Positions 8,697 to 15,873 of a stretch of 64,000 nucleotides of DNA are shown in pieces. The position numbers and the translations under genes are program-made. Location of the stretch: NCBI GenBank assembly GCA_038040445.1, contig JBBPIG010000023.1:1-64000 (forward strand), written 5' to 3'. The notes beneath the pieces were generated by a model. It worked only from the letters and a program-made list of their open reading frames with translations, made no database searches and was not told the origin of the DNA. Each line of letters begins with the position of its first letter. Within the stretch, counting starts at the first letter, position 1. This stretch comes from Acidobacteriota bacterium. GTDB taxonomy: Bacteria; Acidobacteriota; Blastocatellia; UBA7656.

Positions 8697-10265
8697 TCAA
8701 CGGCGGTCTAACTCTCTCTTGAGCAGTTTGCCGGTCGGTCCCTTCGGAATGTCCTCCACGAATTCGATCGACTTCGGACACTTGAAATCCGCCAGACGCT
8801 CGTTGCAAAACTCGATGAGTTCCTCTTCTGTCGCATTCTCTCCGTCACGCAACACGATGAACGATTTCACCTCTTCGCCATAAAGCTCGTGGCGCACGCC
8901 GATAGTCGCCGCGTCCTTAACCTTCGGATGCTGGTACAACACTTCGTCGATCTCGCGAGGGTAGATGTTCTCGCCCCCGCGAATTATCATGTCGCTCTTG
9001 CGATCCACGACATAGAAGAAGCCATCTTCATCTTGATAGCCCAGGTCGCCGGTGTGAAACCAACCCGCGCGAAAAGCCTCGCTCGTTGCCGCTTCATTTT
9101 TGTAATAGCCTTTCATGATGTTCGGCCCGCGCAAAACCAGTTCGCCAACCTGCCGAGGACCAAGCTCGCTACCGTTGTCGTCGAAAATCCGAATCTCGTT
9201 GCCAATCGGCAGCCCCACCGAGCCAACTCGGCGGCGCTCGTCGATCGGATTAAACGTTGAGCGGCAGGTTGATTCCGACAGACCGTAGCCTTCGATGACC
9301 GGGCGATCAAACAGCGACTCAAACGTCTTCAGCACCCCGACCGGAACGGGAGCCGAGCCGCACAGCGCAAACCTGAACCGGCCCACGTTGAGTCCCTCGG
9401 GCACCCCTTGCGGATATGAATGGTTGAGCATCGAGAGCATTGTCGCGACCGAGCCAAAGTAGGTCACGCCGTATCGCGAGATCGTCTCCCAGTGACGCGA
9501 AGCGCTGAAGCGCGGCGCCAGCACGATGCTGCCGCCCACCCACAGCGCCGCCATTGCAGTGGTCATCAGCGCATTGACGTGGAACAGCGGCATTATCATC
9601 AGCGAGCGATCGTCCTCGGTCAGATGAAGCCACTCGGCTATCTGCTGAGCGTTCGATATCAAGTTGCCGTGGGTGAGCTGCACGCCCTTGGGCTTGCCGG
9701 TGGTGCCTGAAGTGTAAATGATGACCGCTTCATCGCCGGCGGTGAGTTCAGGGTTCCGGGTTCCGGGTTCAGTGTTCGGAGGTAAACCCGGAGTTAAACC
9801 CTGAACCCGGAACCCCGAACCCGAAACTCCTGAAATCGACCACTGACCACTCTCTTCGACCACAATCACGCTTCGCAATGACGAGAGGTGCTTGCGCGCT
9901 TCGTCGAGATGGGCGAGCAGGTCCGGCTGAGTAACCACCGTTTGGGCTTCGGAGTTGGAGATGATGAACTCGATTTCTTGAGGCTTGAGCAGCGCGTTCA
10001 CGGGCCCAGCCCAGGCGCCGATCTTGAAGCAAGCGAAATAAAAGATAAGATACTCGGCACGATTTGTGAGCAACAGACTCACCCTATCGCCTTTTCTCAC
10101 CCCAAGAGAAAGCAGAGCGCCGGCTGCGCGATTCACTTCATCATCGAACCCGCGATAGGTAAACACGCGGCTGTCGGATTCGAGAAAGAGAAACTCTTTT
10201 TCGGGGGAGCGCTCGACTTGTGCTTCAAGGAGGTCGCGTATGTTTTCGGGCGGCCGATCGGGCAT
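8697..10265 (-). CDS. AMP-forming acyl-CoA synthetase (ligase) with an in-frame repeat insert
   Basis: A 522-residue ANL-superfamily enzyme that activates a carboxylic acid to acyl-AMP and then acyl-CoA. The P-loop-like IIYTSGTTGKPKG motif, GYGLSES, the hinge-region TGDLGYQDEDGFFY, DRKSDMIIRGGENIYP and the C-terminal lysine in PTGKLLKREL are all present. It is probably a medium- or long-chain fatty acyl-CoA ligase. Residues about 146-174 (SGFRVQGLTPG, NTEPGTRNPEL) do not belong to the family. They are encoded by an inverted pair of GGGTTCCGGGTTC repeats at 9745-9830. The insert falls just before the P-loop on what is normally a surface loop, and the frame is kept. Confidence 0.92.
   Translation of the reverse strand: MPDRPPENIRDLLEAQVERSPEKEFLFLESDSRVFTYRGFDDEVNRAAGALLSLGVRKGDRVSLLLTNRAEYLIFYFACFKIGAWAGPVNALLKPQEIEFIISNSEAQTVVTQPDLLAHLDEARKHLSSLRSVIVVEESGQWSISGVSGSGFRVQGLTPGLPPNTEPGTRNPELTAGDEAVIIYTSGTTGKPKGVQLTHGNLISNAQQIAEWLHLTEDDRSLMIMPLFHVNALMTTAMAALWVGGSIVLAPRFSASRHWETISRYGVTYFGSVATMLSMLNHSYPQGVPEGLNVGRFRFALCGSAPVPVGVLKTFESLFDRPVIEGYGLSESTCRSTFNPIDERRRVGSVGLPIGNEIRIFDDNGSELGPRQVGELVLRGPNIMKGYYKNEAATSEAFRAGWFHTGDLGYQDEDGFFYVVDRKSDMIIRGGENIYPREIDEVLYQHPKVKDAATIGVRHELYGEEVKSFIVLRDGENATEEELIEFCNERLADFKCPKSIEFVEDIPKGPTGKLLKRELDRR
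9745..9830. repeat. Inverted GGGTTCCGGGTTC repeat inside a coding region
   Basis: The left arm (9745-9780) has tandem GTTCAGGGTTCCGGG words. The right arm (9790-9830) has the reverse complement (CCCTGAACCCGGAACC). The same word pair occurs intergenically at 31185-31283. It is translated in frame within the acyl-CoA synthetase. Confidence 0.75.
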
Positions 10266-10411
10266 GCGAGCATCTTATCGAAAAGGCGCAGGGCGGAAAA
10301 GCGCGTTGAATTTTGCTCGGCGATCGCGAATCGCTAGCCCCTCGCTGTTTGACTTCGAACCAGAGCCACGGATAGATTTGCGTCACCAAGCAGATAGCCG
10401 GAGGAGAACGG

Positions 10412-10591
10412 ATGTCGATCAAGTCAGATACTTGGATCAAGCGCATGTCGCGCGAGCACAAACTGATTGATCCGTTTGAAGAAAAGCTCGTCCGCAGCGT
10501 TGACGATCGCCGCATCATAAGCTGCGGGCTTTCAAGCTACGGTTATGAATGCCGTCTCGCGCTCGACGAGTTCAAGTGTTCTTGCGCGTGA
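10412..10591 (+). pseudogene. 5' fragment duplicate of dcd
   Basis: A 59-codon frame matches the first 55 or so residues of the intact dcd at 10963 almost exactly, including its GGAGGA...CGGATG leader. It then runs out after DEFK into CSCA and a stop. Differences between copies are mostly synonymous; exceptions are GYDCR to GYECR and LAR to LAL. Without the trimer active-site region the fragment cannot be a working deaminase. The two copies are direct repeats of about 175 bases flanking the 103-residue gene at 10601, as expected for an insertion accompanied by partial gene duplication. Confidence 0.85.
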
Positions 10592-10600
10592 GGTATACTA

Positions 10601-10912
10601 ATGCCAAAGAAACAATACCACTCCGACGGAGGCAGTATGAGCGGAGCGTTAGTCCAGGATGCTACGCAGGATGACCTGGTCGATAAGGGCCAGCAGTTCT
10701 ATGACCGGCAGTTGAAGGCTGTCTTGGAGCCGGACCACGCGGGGAGATTCGTTGCCATTGAGCCGGATTCGGGCCGGTACTTTCTAGCCGACACTGGAAG
10801 AGCGGCCCTGCGTGCGGCCCGCGCCGAGGTCCCTGGCAAACTTTTTTATCTCGTCCGAATCGGACATCGCGCAGCTTACAGAATCGGCGGCTATGGCTCA
10901 CGAACGAGGTAG
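10601..10912 (+). CDS. Small conserved protein inserted between dcd copies
   Basis: A 103-residue soluble protein with the recognisable core VLEPDHAGRFVAIEPDSG, YFLADTG and KLFYLVRIGHRAAYRIGG. I know this pattern from small proteins of unknown function in cyanobacteria and other bacteria. They are often encoded beside a clan AA (retropepsin-like) aspartic protease, a pairing I recall but cannot verify here. No such partner gene is present. The start may be the ATG at 10601 or the one at 10637 (MSGALVQD). It lies exactly between the dcd fragment and the intact dcd, so it probably arrived as a cassette. Confidence 0.7.
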   Translation: MPKKQYHSDGGSMSGALVQDATQDDLVDKGQQFYDRQLKAVLEPDHAGRFVAIEPDSGRYFLADTGRAALRAARAEVPGKLFYLVRIGHRAAYRIGGYGSRTR

Positions 10913-10962
10913 TGTAAACAGCGCACGAGAGGCGCTTGTTTAGGTGAGACCTCGGAGGACGG

Positions 10963-11553
10963 ATGTCGATCAAGTCAGATACTTGGATCAAGCGGATGTC
11001 GCGCGAGCACAAACTGATTGATCCGTTTGAAGAAAAGCTCGTCCGCAGCGTCGACGATCGCCGCATCATAAGCTGCGGGCTGTCGAGCTACGGTTATGAT
11101 TGCCGTCTCGCGCGAGATGAGTTCAAAGTCTTCTCACCGGTGGCCGGCACTGAAATCGATCCGAAGAACTTCGATCCCAACAGTCTGCTCGATGTTCCGA
11201 TTCGCCGCGCCGAAGATGGGTCCGACTACTGGCTGCTCCCACCGCACTCTTACGCGTTGGGCGTGACGATTGAGCGGTTCCAGATCCCACGCAACGTCAC
11301 CGCCCTCGCTATCGGTAAGAGCACCTACGCGCGGTGCGGGCTGATGGCCAACACGACCCCGCTCGAAGCCAATTGGTGCGGACGGCTTGTCGTCGAGCTG
11401 TACAACGCGGCGAACCTTCCCGTGCGGCTCTACGCAGAAGAAGGCTTCATTCAAATCCTGTTCTTCGAATCAGACGAGGAATGCGAAACCAGCTACAGCG
11501 ATCGAGGTGGGAAGTATCAAGATCAGAAAGGGCTGACGCTGGCCAAGCTGTGA
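10963..11553 (+). CDS. dcd: dCTP deaminase
   Basis: A 196-residue homotrimeric enzyme that deaminates dCTP to dUTP, the precursor of dTMP. Active-site signatures are GKSTYARCG (serine and arginine equivalent to S111 and R115 of the E. coli enzyme) and the glutamate in LVVELYNAANLP (E138 equivalent). TPLEANWCG takes the place of the more usual glycine-rich loop. The length is typical. GGAGGACGG precedes the ATG. The first 165 bases are duplicated upstream at 10412. Whether it also hydrolyses dUTP (bifunctional form) cannot be told from sequence alone. Confidence 0.93.
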   Translation: MSIKSDTWIKRMSREHKLIDPFEEKLVRSVDDRRIISCGLSSYGYDCRLARDEFKVFSPVAGTEIDPKNFDPNSLLDVPIRRAEDGSDYWLLPPHSYALGVTIERFQIPRNVTALAIGKSTYARCGLMANTTPLEANWCGRLVVELYNAANLPVRLYAEEGFIQILFFESDEECETSYSDRGGKYQDQKGLTLAKL

Positions 11554-11678
11554 GCTTCACGTGGGACCTTTCTATGCGCCGTTTGCAGCGGCACTCCAAA
11601 GTTTTCCTACGTGTCATATGACCGAGCCGTTCACGCGACTAATCGAGTGCACACAGAGTTATCGCTGAATCGGAGCTG

Positions 11679-12239
11679 ATGGAGACCGAAGAGCTAAAAG
11701 CCTTGCTCGAGCAGCATCACGCGTCCAGCTTCGGTTGGGCTCTGGGCTGTTGCCGGCGCGATACTGCCGATGCCGAAGACGTGCTTCAGATTGTTTATTT
11801 GAAAGTACTCGAGGGCAAAGCCCGCTTCAACGGCGCCGCGTCTTTCAAGACGTGGCTGTTCGCGGTGATTCGCAAGACGGCTGCTGATCAGCGCCGCAAG
11901 AATCTCGTACGCGCGTTGACCATGCTGAGAGCCGCTGAACGGGGAACAGGCGCGACTCGAACTGAACGCCCGGATGAATCGGCCTATCGCGCGGAGATTC
12001 AGGATGTGTTCCGGCGTGCGCTGCCTCGGCTTCCAAGGCGACAGCGCGAAGCGTTGGAGTTGGTCTTTTATCACGAATTGAACCTTCAAGAAGCAGCCAC
12101 GGTTATGGGTGTGTCGCTCGGCTCGGCTCGCACCCATTACGAACGCGGGAAGAAACGGCTGCGGCAACTCTTGGAAGAAACGGAATCGCTTTATGAATCT
12201 GAATGGAGACGAGAAGAGAATCCGGCAACTGTTCCGTGA
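11679..12239 (+). CDS. ECF-type RNA polymerase sigma factor
   Basis: A 186-residue group 4 sigma factor. Region 2 lies at about 10-80 (DAEDVLQIVYLKV, FKTWLFAVIRKTAADQRR). Region 4 lies at about 110-170, with the helix-turn-helix LNLQEAATVMGVSLGSARTH. Its end overlaps the next gene's start by 47 bases, which implies translational coupling with a membrane-anchored anti-sigma. A periplasmic LTxxQ protein follows, giving the sigma/anti-sigma/sensor order known from metal-responsive CnrYXH-type modules. It probably autoregulates this operon; no promoter could be assigned with confidence. Confidence 0.9.
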   Translation: METEELKALLEQHHASSFGWALGCCRRDTADAEDVLQIVYLKVLEGKARFNGAASFKTWLFAVIRKTAADQRRKNLVRALTMLRAAERGTGATRTERPDESAYRAEIQDVFRRALPRLPRRQREALELVFYHELNLQEAATVMGVSLGSARTHYERGKKRLRQLLEETESLYESEWRREENPATVP

Positions 12240-12723
12240 GCTGAGTTGCGACGAGCAGCGCCGCGCGCCTGAGTTCGCCGGCGTCCTCGAAGCTGCCAAC
12301 TCCGGAACAGCAGGCTCGCGACATCGGACTCGTTCCTTTGCGCTCGCGCCGGCAGTCGCGGCGCTATGCGTTGGGATGCTGATCGCGGTGAGCTTCGCTG
12401 TGCGGCATTCGAAGCCTGAGGCGCCGGCCGCGCCGACGGAAGCCGCAGTGTCGCCGCAGTCAACGGAACGCCCAACGAGGGATGTCTCTGCCCCACAGGT
12501 CGCTGACACGCCGGGCAAGGCGGAGCGGCGAACCATCATCAGGCGCATTCCGAGGCGGAGGACTTCGGACGAATTAGCGATTCGTATGAAGTCACTCTCC
12601 GCATGGCAATCGCCAACTGCGTCGCTGTTGAAGGCGCCCGGCGAAGATATATTCAAGTCGCTTCCCCGGCTGGGAGAATCGTTGCAGTCGATAAAATCTT
12701 TCTCACCTGACGAATTCAATTGA
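12193..12723 (+). CDS. Probable membrane-anchored anti-sigma factor
   Basis: A 176-residue protein with a short cytoplasmic N-terminus (EKRIRQLFRELSCDEQRRAP), one transmembrane helix at about 46-68, and a Pro/Ala/Thr-rich periplasmic part. No zinc-binding HxxxCxxC motif is present, so it is not a ZAS-type anti-sigma. The start at 12193 (MNLNGDEKR) is chosen because the residues upstream are only an out-of-frame overlap with the sigma gene. Assignment as the anti-sigma rests on gene order, overlap and topology, not on sequence similarity. Confidence 0.72.
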   Translation: MNLNGDEKRIRQLFRELSCDEQRRAPEFAGVLEAANSGTAGSRHRTRSFALAPAVAALCVGMLIAVSFAVRHSKPEAPAAPTEAAVSPQSTERPTRDVSAPQVADTPGKAERRTIIRRIPRRRTSDELAIRMKSLSAWQSPTASLLKAPGEDIFKSLPRLGESLQSIKSFSPDEFN

Positions 12724-12736
12724 ACGGAGGCCGATC

Positions 12737-13219
12737 ATGAAACTGAGAGTCATTGGGTTATTTGCTTTCTTGCTTGTCGTAGCGGTTGTCGCCGTTTCGC
12801 AGCATCCGCCGCAGCCCGCGCAACCGCAGCATCCGCGGCCACCGATGGGGCCTGATCCGATCGCGCAGAACCTGTTCCCACCCGATCTGGTGATGCACCA
12901 CCGGCAGGCGCTGGGTCTGACCGAAGACCAAAAAGCCGCTATCAAAGAAGAGATGATGAAGGCGGCTGCTCGGTTCCACGACCTGCAATGGCAGATGCAA
13001 GATGAAATCGAGACAATGGCCGGGTTGACGAAAGGCGCCAACGTCGATGAACAGAAAGTCCTGGCGGAGCTCGATAAGATCCTGGCCATCGAACGAGAGG
13101 TGAAGCGGACTCAATTGATGCTCTCGATCCGCATTAAGAACAAATTGACCTCGGAGCAGCAAGCGCAGATCCTGGAGATTCAGCGAGCCTTCCACGAACG
13201 AAGGGCGCCTGAGAGGTAA
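12737..13219 (+). CDS. Periplasmic LTxxQ / metal-resistance sensor-like protein
   Basis: A 160-residue exported, mostly helical protein of the Spy/CpxP/CnrX (Metal_resist) type. A signal peptide covers about residues 1-21. A Pro/His-rich stretch (HPPQPAQPQHPRPP) is followed by helices carrying LTEDQK and LTSEQQ, the diagnostic LTxxQ motifs. Relatives are periplasmic chaperones or sensors that relieve an anti-sigma when metals or misfolded proteins appear. The stop of the anti-sigma lies 13 bases upstream and GGAGG precedes the ATG, so it is the third gene of the operon. Histidines near the N-terminus could bind metal. Confidence 0.82.
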   Translation: MKLRVIGLFAFLLVVAVVAVSQHPPQPAQPQHPRPPMGPDPIAQNLFPPDLVMHHRQALGLTEDQKAAIKEEMMKAAARFHDLQWQMQDEIETMAGLTKGANVDEQKVLAELDKILAIEREVKRTQLMLSIRIKNKLTSEQQAQILEIQRAFHERRAPER

Positions 13220-13224
13220 AGACC

Positions 13225-13263
13225 AGGGAGGAAGTGACGCCTCCGCGGCGTCACTTCCCTCCT
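13225..13263 (+). terminator. Stem-loop downstream of the ECF operon
   Basis: GGAAGTGACGCC and GGCGTCACTTCC form a perfect 12-bp stem around a 5-base loop, extended by further GGGA/TCCC pairing. It starts 5 bases after the operon stop codon. The T-tract is poor (CCTCTCC), so it may act as a Rho-assisted terminator or an mRNA-stabilising hairpin. Confidence 0.6.
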
Positions 13264-13462
13264 CTCCTAACCCTCGCCGACTCAAACCACGCGGCTGCAA
13301 CTTAGCGACAGCTCTTCCCTACAAAGCACGAGAGCGATCCACCGATTGACGAGGCCGGCTTCAACCCGACCGGTCGTCACGAGTCGATTGCTTGCCCACC
13401 TCAAGGCTTCGCCATATAATCCAGCCGGACGAACGAAGAGAACCTAGCAAGCGAACGTTAAT

Positions 13463-13819
13463 ATGCCTGTCAGCGAAGAATATCTCGATTACGTCGTCGA
13501 TCAACTTGGATGCGTTGGCGAGATCGTCTCTAAAAGGATGTTCGGCGGAGTGGGGCTCTATCGCGACGGCTTGTTCTTCGGGCTGATCGCCGGCGACGCG
13601 CTCTATTTCAAGGTTGACGATGACAATCGGCGAGACTACGAGGCCGCCGGGGCAAAGCCATTTCAGCCGTACGGCGAAGAGTCCTATTCGATGGGTTATT
13701 ATGAGGTGCCTGTAGATGTGCTCGAGGATGTCGATCAACTCAGAGTGTGGGCGCTAGGAGCAGTGGGTGCTGCCGAGCGAAAAGCATCGTCGCGCAAAAC
13801 GAAGAAAAAGAGTTCGTAG
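13463..13819 (+). CDS. TfoX/Sxy N-terminal domain protein
   Basis: A 118-residue protein matching the TfoX N-terminal domain alone. MFGGVGLYRDGLFFGLI is the family signature, followed by DALYFKVDD and PFQPYG. A lysine/serine tail (SSRKTKKKSS) closes it. Full-length TfoX regulates competence with Crp, but single-domain versions outside Gammaproteobacteria have no established role. The stop codon TAG lies inside the first arm of the inverted repeat at 13811. Confidence 0.85.
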   Translation: MPVSEEYLDYVVDQLGCVGEIVSKRMFGGVGLYRDGLFFGLIAGDALYFKVDDDNRRDYEAAGAKPFQPYGEESYSMGYYEVPVDVLEDVDQLRVWALGAVGAAERKASSRKTKKKSS

Positions 13820-13946
13820 TTCGTACTCAGGCTCGTGATCGGGAAGGTGGGCTTGCCCCCGCTGTCAATTAGGAGCGCACTTGCTCATTCATCGGCCGGG
13901 GCAAACCCACCCTCCCGACCACGAGCTTGAGTACGAACTACGAACT
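13811..13946. repeat. Near-perfect 49-base inverted repeat
   Basis: The left arm (13811-13859) and right arm (13898-13946) are reverse complements with four transition differences over 49 positions, around a 38-base spacer. Both arms join two words, AGTTCGTAGTTCGTACTC and CGGGAAGGTGGGCTTGCC. The left arm supplies the stop codon of the TfoX-N gene. The right arm ends 14 bases before the AidB-like ATG. No other feature fits in this gap. Confidence 0.85.
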
Positions 13947-13960
13947 GGCTGGAGTTAGAC

Positions 13961-15667
13961 ATGTCACGATTGAAAGAGTTTCAAGGAATCGAGGGCCAGG
14001 ACTTCTTCGAAATGGATCGAGGGTTCCAGGCTCTCTTGAAAGACCTGCTGACCGAAGAAGAACGTTCACCTGTCTTCAATTCGCTTCACCGCTGCGCCAG
14101 ACTGGTTGCGGGCCGCTGGAACAATCTCGCTCGCGAAGCCAGCAGGCCCGAGCACCTGCCCAGTATAGTCAAATACGATCGCGCCGGCGGTCCGGTGGAG
14201 CAAGTCGATCTCGGCCCATTCACTCGCCACCTTCGCCGCGAGGTTGCCGAGTTCGGCGTGCTCACTGACGCGAGAAGCGACGTCCACAAGTTTGCGCTGG
14301 TCTATTTGCTCGCGCACAACGGCGAAGCCTCGGTGAACTGCGGCTTCAGTTGTACTGACGGATTGATTCGGGCCGTCCAAGCCTGCGGGTCCGAGTTTCT
14401 GCGCGATACCTACTTACCGCTACTGCTCTCAGTTGAGACGCCGCTCGCCGGCGCACAGTTCGTCACTGAACAAGATGGCGGGTCTGACATCGGCGCGATC
14501 GAAACCGAAGCGAAACCAAACTCGGATGGAACCTGGTCGATCACCGGCGAGAAGTGGTTCTGCTCGAACCCCGACGAGTATTTTCTGGTAGCCGCCCGGC
14601 CGCCTGGCGCTCGCGCGGGAACGGCCGGCGTCGCCGTGTTTCTTGTGCCGAGGGTATTGCCCGGCGGACAGCTCAACAAGATCTCGTTCAAGCGGCTTAA
14701 AGACAAGCTTGGCACTCAATCGCTGCCGACAGCCGAGATGGATTTCAATCAAGCGACCGGGTGGGTCATCGGTGACCCGGCCGACGGATTCAAGACGCTG
14801 ATGAACTACGTCATCAACACGTCGCGGGTGCACAATGCCGCGAACGCCTGCGGCTTCCTGCACCGGGCGTTCCTCGAGGCTCGCAACTATGCGCGCCAAC
14901 GCGACGCGTTCGGCGGAGCGATAATCAACTATCCGCTGGTTCAGGAGACGTTGATCTCGCTGCTTGAAAGATGCTGGCGCTATCGAGTGCTGACCTTCAA
15001 GCTGGTTTCGATGATCGACGAGCACGGTCTCAGCCCGGCGGACGCCGGCCAATCAATGTGGCAGCGCTTCCTGATCAACCTGGCGAAGTACCGATCGGCT
15101 TCAACGCTCACGGCCTCGATTCACGAAGCCATCATGGTCCTGGGCGCGAACGGGACCGTCGAAGACTTTACCGTCCTGCCAAGGCTCTTGAGAGACGCGA
15201 TGATCATCGAGACCTGGGAAGGAACGCACAACACGCTTTGCCTTCAGATCGTGCGCGATGCGGTGAAGTCTGATTTGATTGAACGCTGGCGGGCCGAGAT
15301 CAATGCTACGCTGAGCGAATGGCCGCGTAGCTTTCTATCTCAGACCCGGTCGCGTTTCGAGCAGACTCTGAGGCAGACGCTGGATGAAGTCTCCGCCAAT
15401 CGGCTGGCGGATCGCGCCTGGGCCGCAACTCACGCGCGGCAGCTCGTGGACCGCATGGGCGCTCTGTTGGAGCTGGCCTGGATGGCCGCGACTGCGTTGC
15501 GCTCCGCCGATGATGATGCGACCCCGGCATTGTTGACGGTCGCGTCCGCACACTTCTTACTGCCCAACCTCAACGTGTTCGATGAATCCGGTTTTGGCGC
15601 TACCGCCCGGCACTGGGCGGCGTTGATTGACGAAGCTCCGGTGAAGGCGAACCTGGAAGGTTTTTGA
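13961..15667 (+). CDS. Acyl-CoA dehydrogenase, AidB-like
   Basis: A 568-residue FAD-dependent acyl-CoA dehydrogenase with the larger AidB-type layout. FAD- and substrate-binding motifs are AQFVTEQDGGSDIG, ITGEKWFCSN, RLKDKLGTQSLP and, near the end, ETWEGTHNTLCLQIVRD with the glutamate at the usual catalytic position. A C-terminal extension of about 130 residues follows, as in AidB. AidB binds DNA and is induced by alkylation in E. coli, while related enzymes work on isovaleryl-CoA, so DNA protection is only one possibility. No alkylation-response gene is nearby. Confidence 0.85.
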   Translation: MSRLKEFQGIEGQDFFEMDRGFQALLKDLLTEEERSPVFNSLHRCARLVAGRWNNLAREASRPEHLPSIVKYDRAGGPVEQVDLGPFTRHLRREVAEFGVLTDARSDVHKFALVYLLAHNGEASVNCGFSCTDGLIRAVQACGSEFLRDTYLPLLLSVETPLAGAQFVTEQDGGSDIGAIETEAKPNSDGTWSITGEKWFCSNPDEYFLVAARPPGARAGTAGVAVFLVPRVLPGGQLNKISFKRLKDKLGTQSLPTAEMDFNQATGWVIGDPADGFKTLMNYVINTSRVHNAANACGFLHRAFLEARNYARQRDAFGGAIINYPLVQETLISLLERCWRYRVLTFKLVSMIDEHGLSPADAGQSMWQRFLINLAKYRSASTLTASIHEAIMVLGANGTVEDFTVLPRLLRDAMIIETWEGTHNTLCLQIVRDAVKSDLIERWRAEINATLSEWPRSFLSQTRSRFEQTLRQTLDEVSANRLADRAWAATHARQLVDRMGALLELAWMAATALRSADDDATPALLTVASAHFLLPNLNVFDESGFGATARHWAALIDEAPVKANLEGF

Positions 15668-15873
15668 GAGGTCACAGGGAGCTTACCCCGGTCTTCGCCC
15701 CACCACGCAGCGCCACAGGTCCAAACAATCGAATGAAATACTTTGCATATTTACGTCATGTAGATATGGCGGTCAGTTGCGAGCAGTGAAAACACGGTCT
15801 CTAATGTTCTCGACCCTCCAACCTAACCGTCCTCAGCCATCGTTAACCGTAGACTAACCCAGAAGGTGCAGCC

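Noticed and set aside
10412-10591. Functional short dCTP deaminase
   Set aside because: It lacks the active-site and trimer-forming regions and diverges exactly where the duplication ends.
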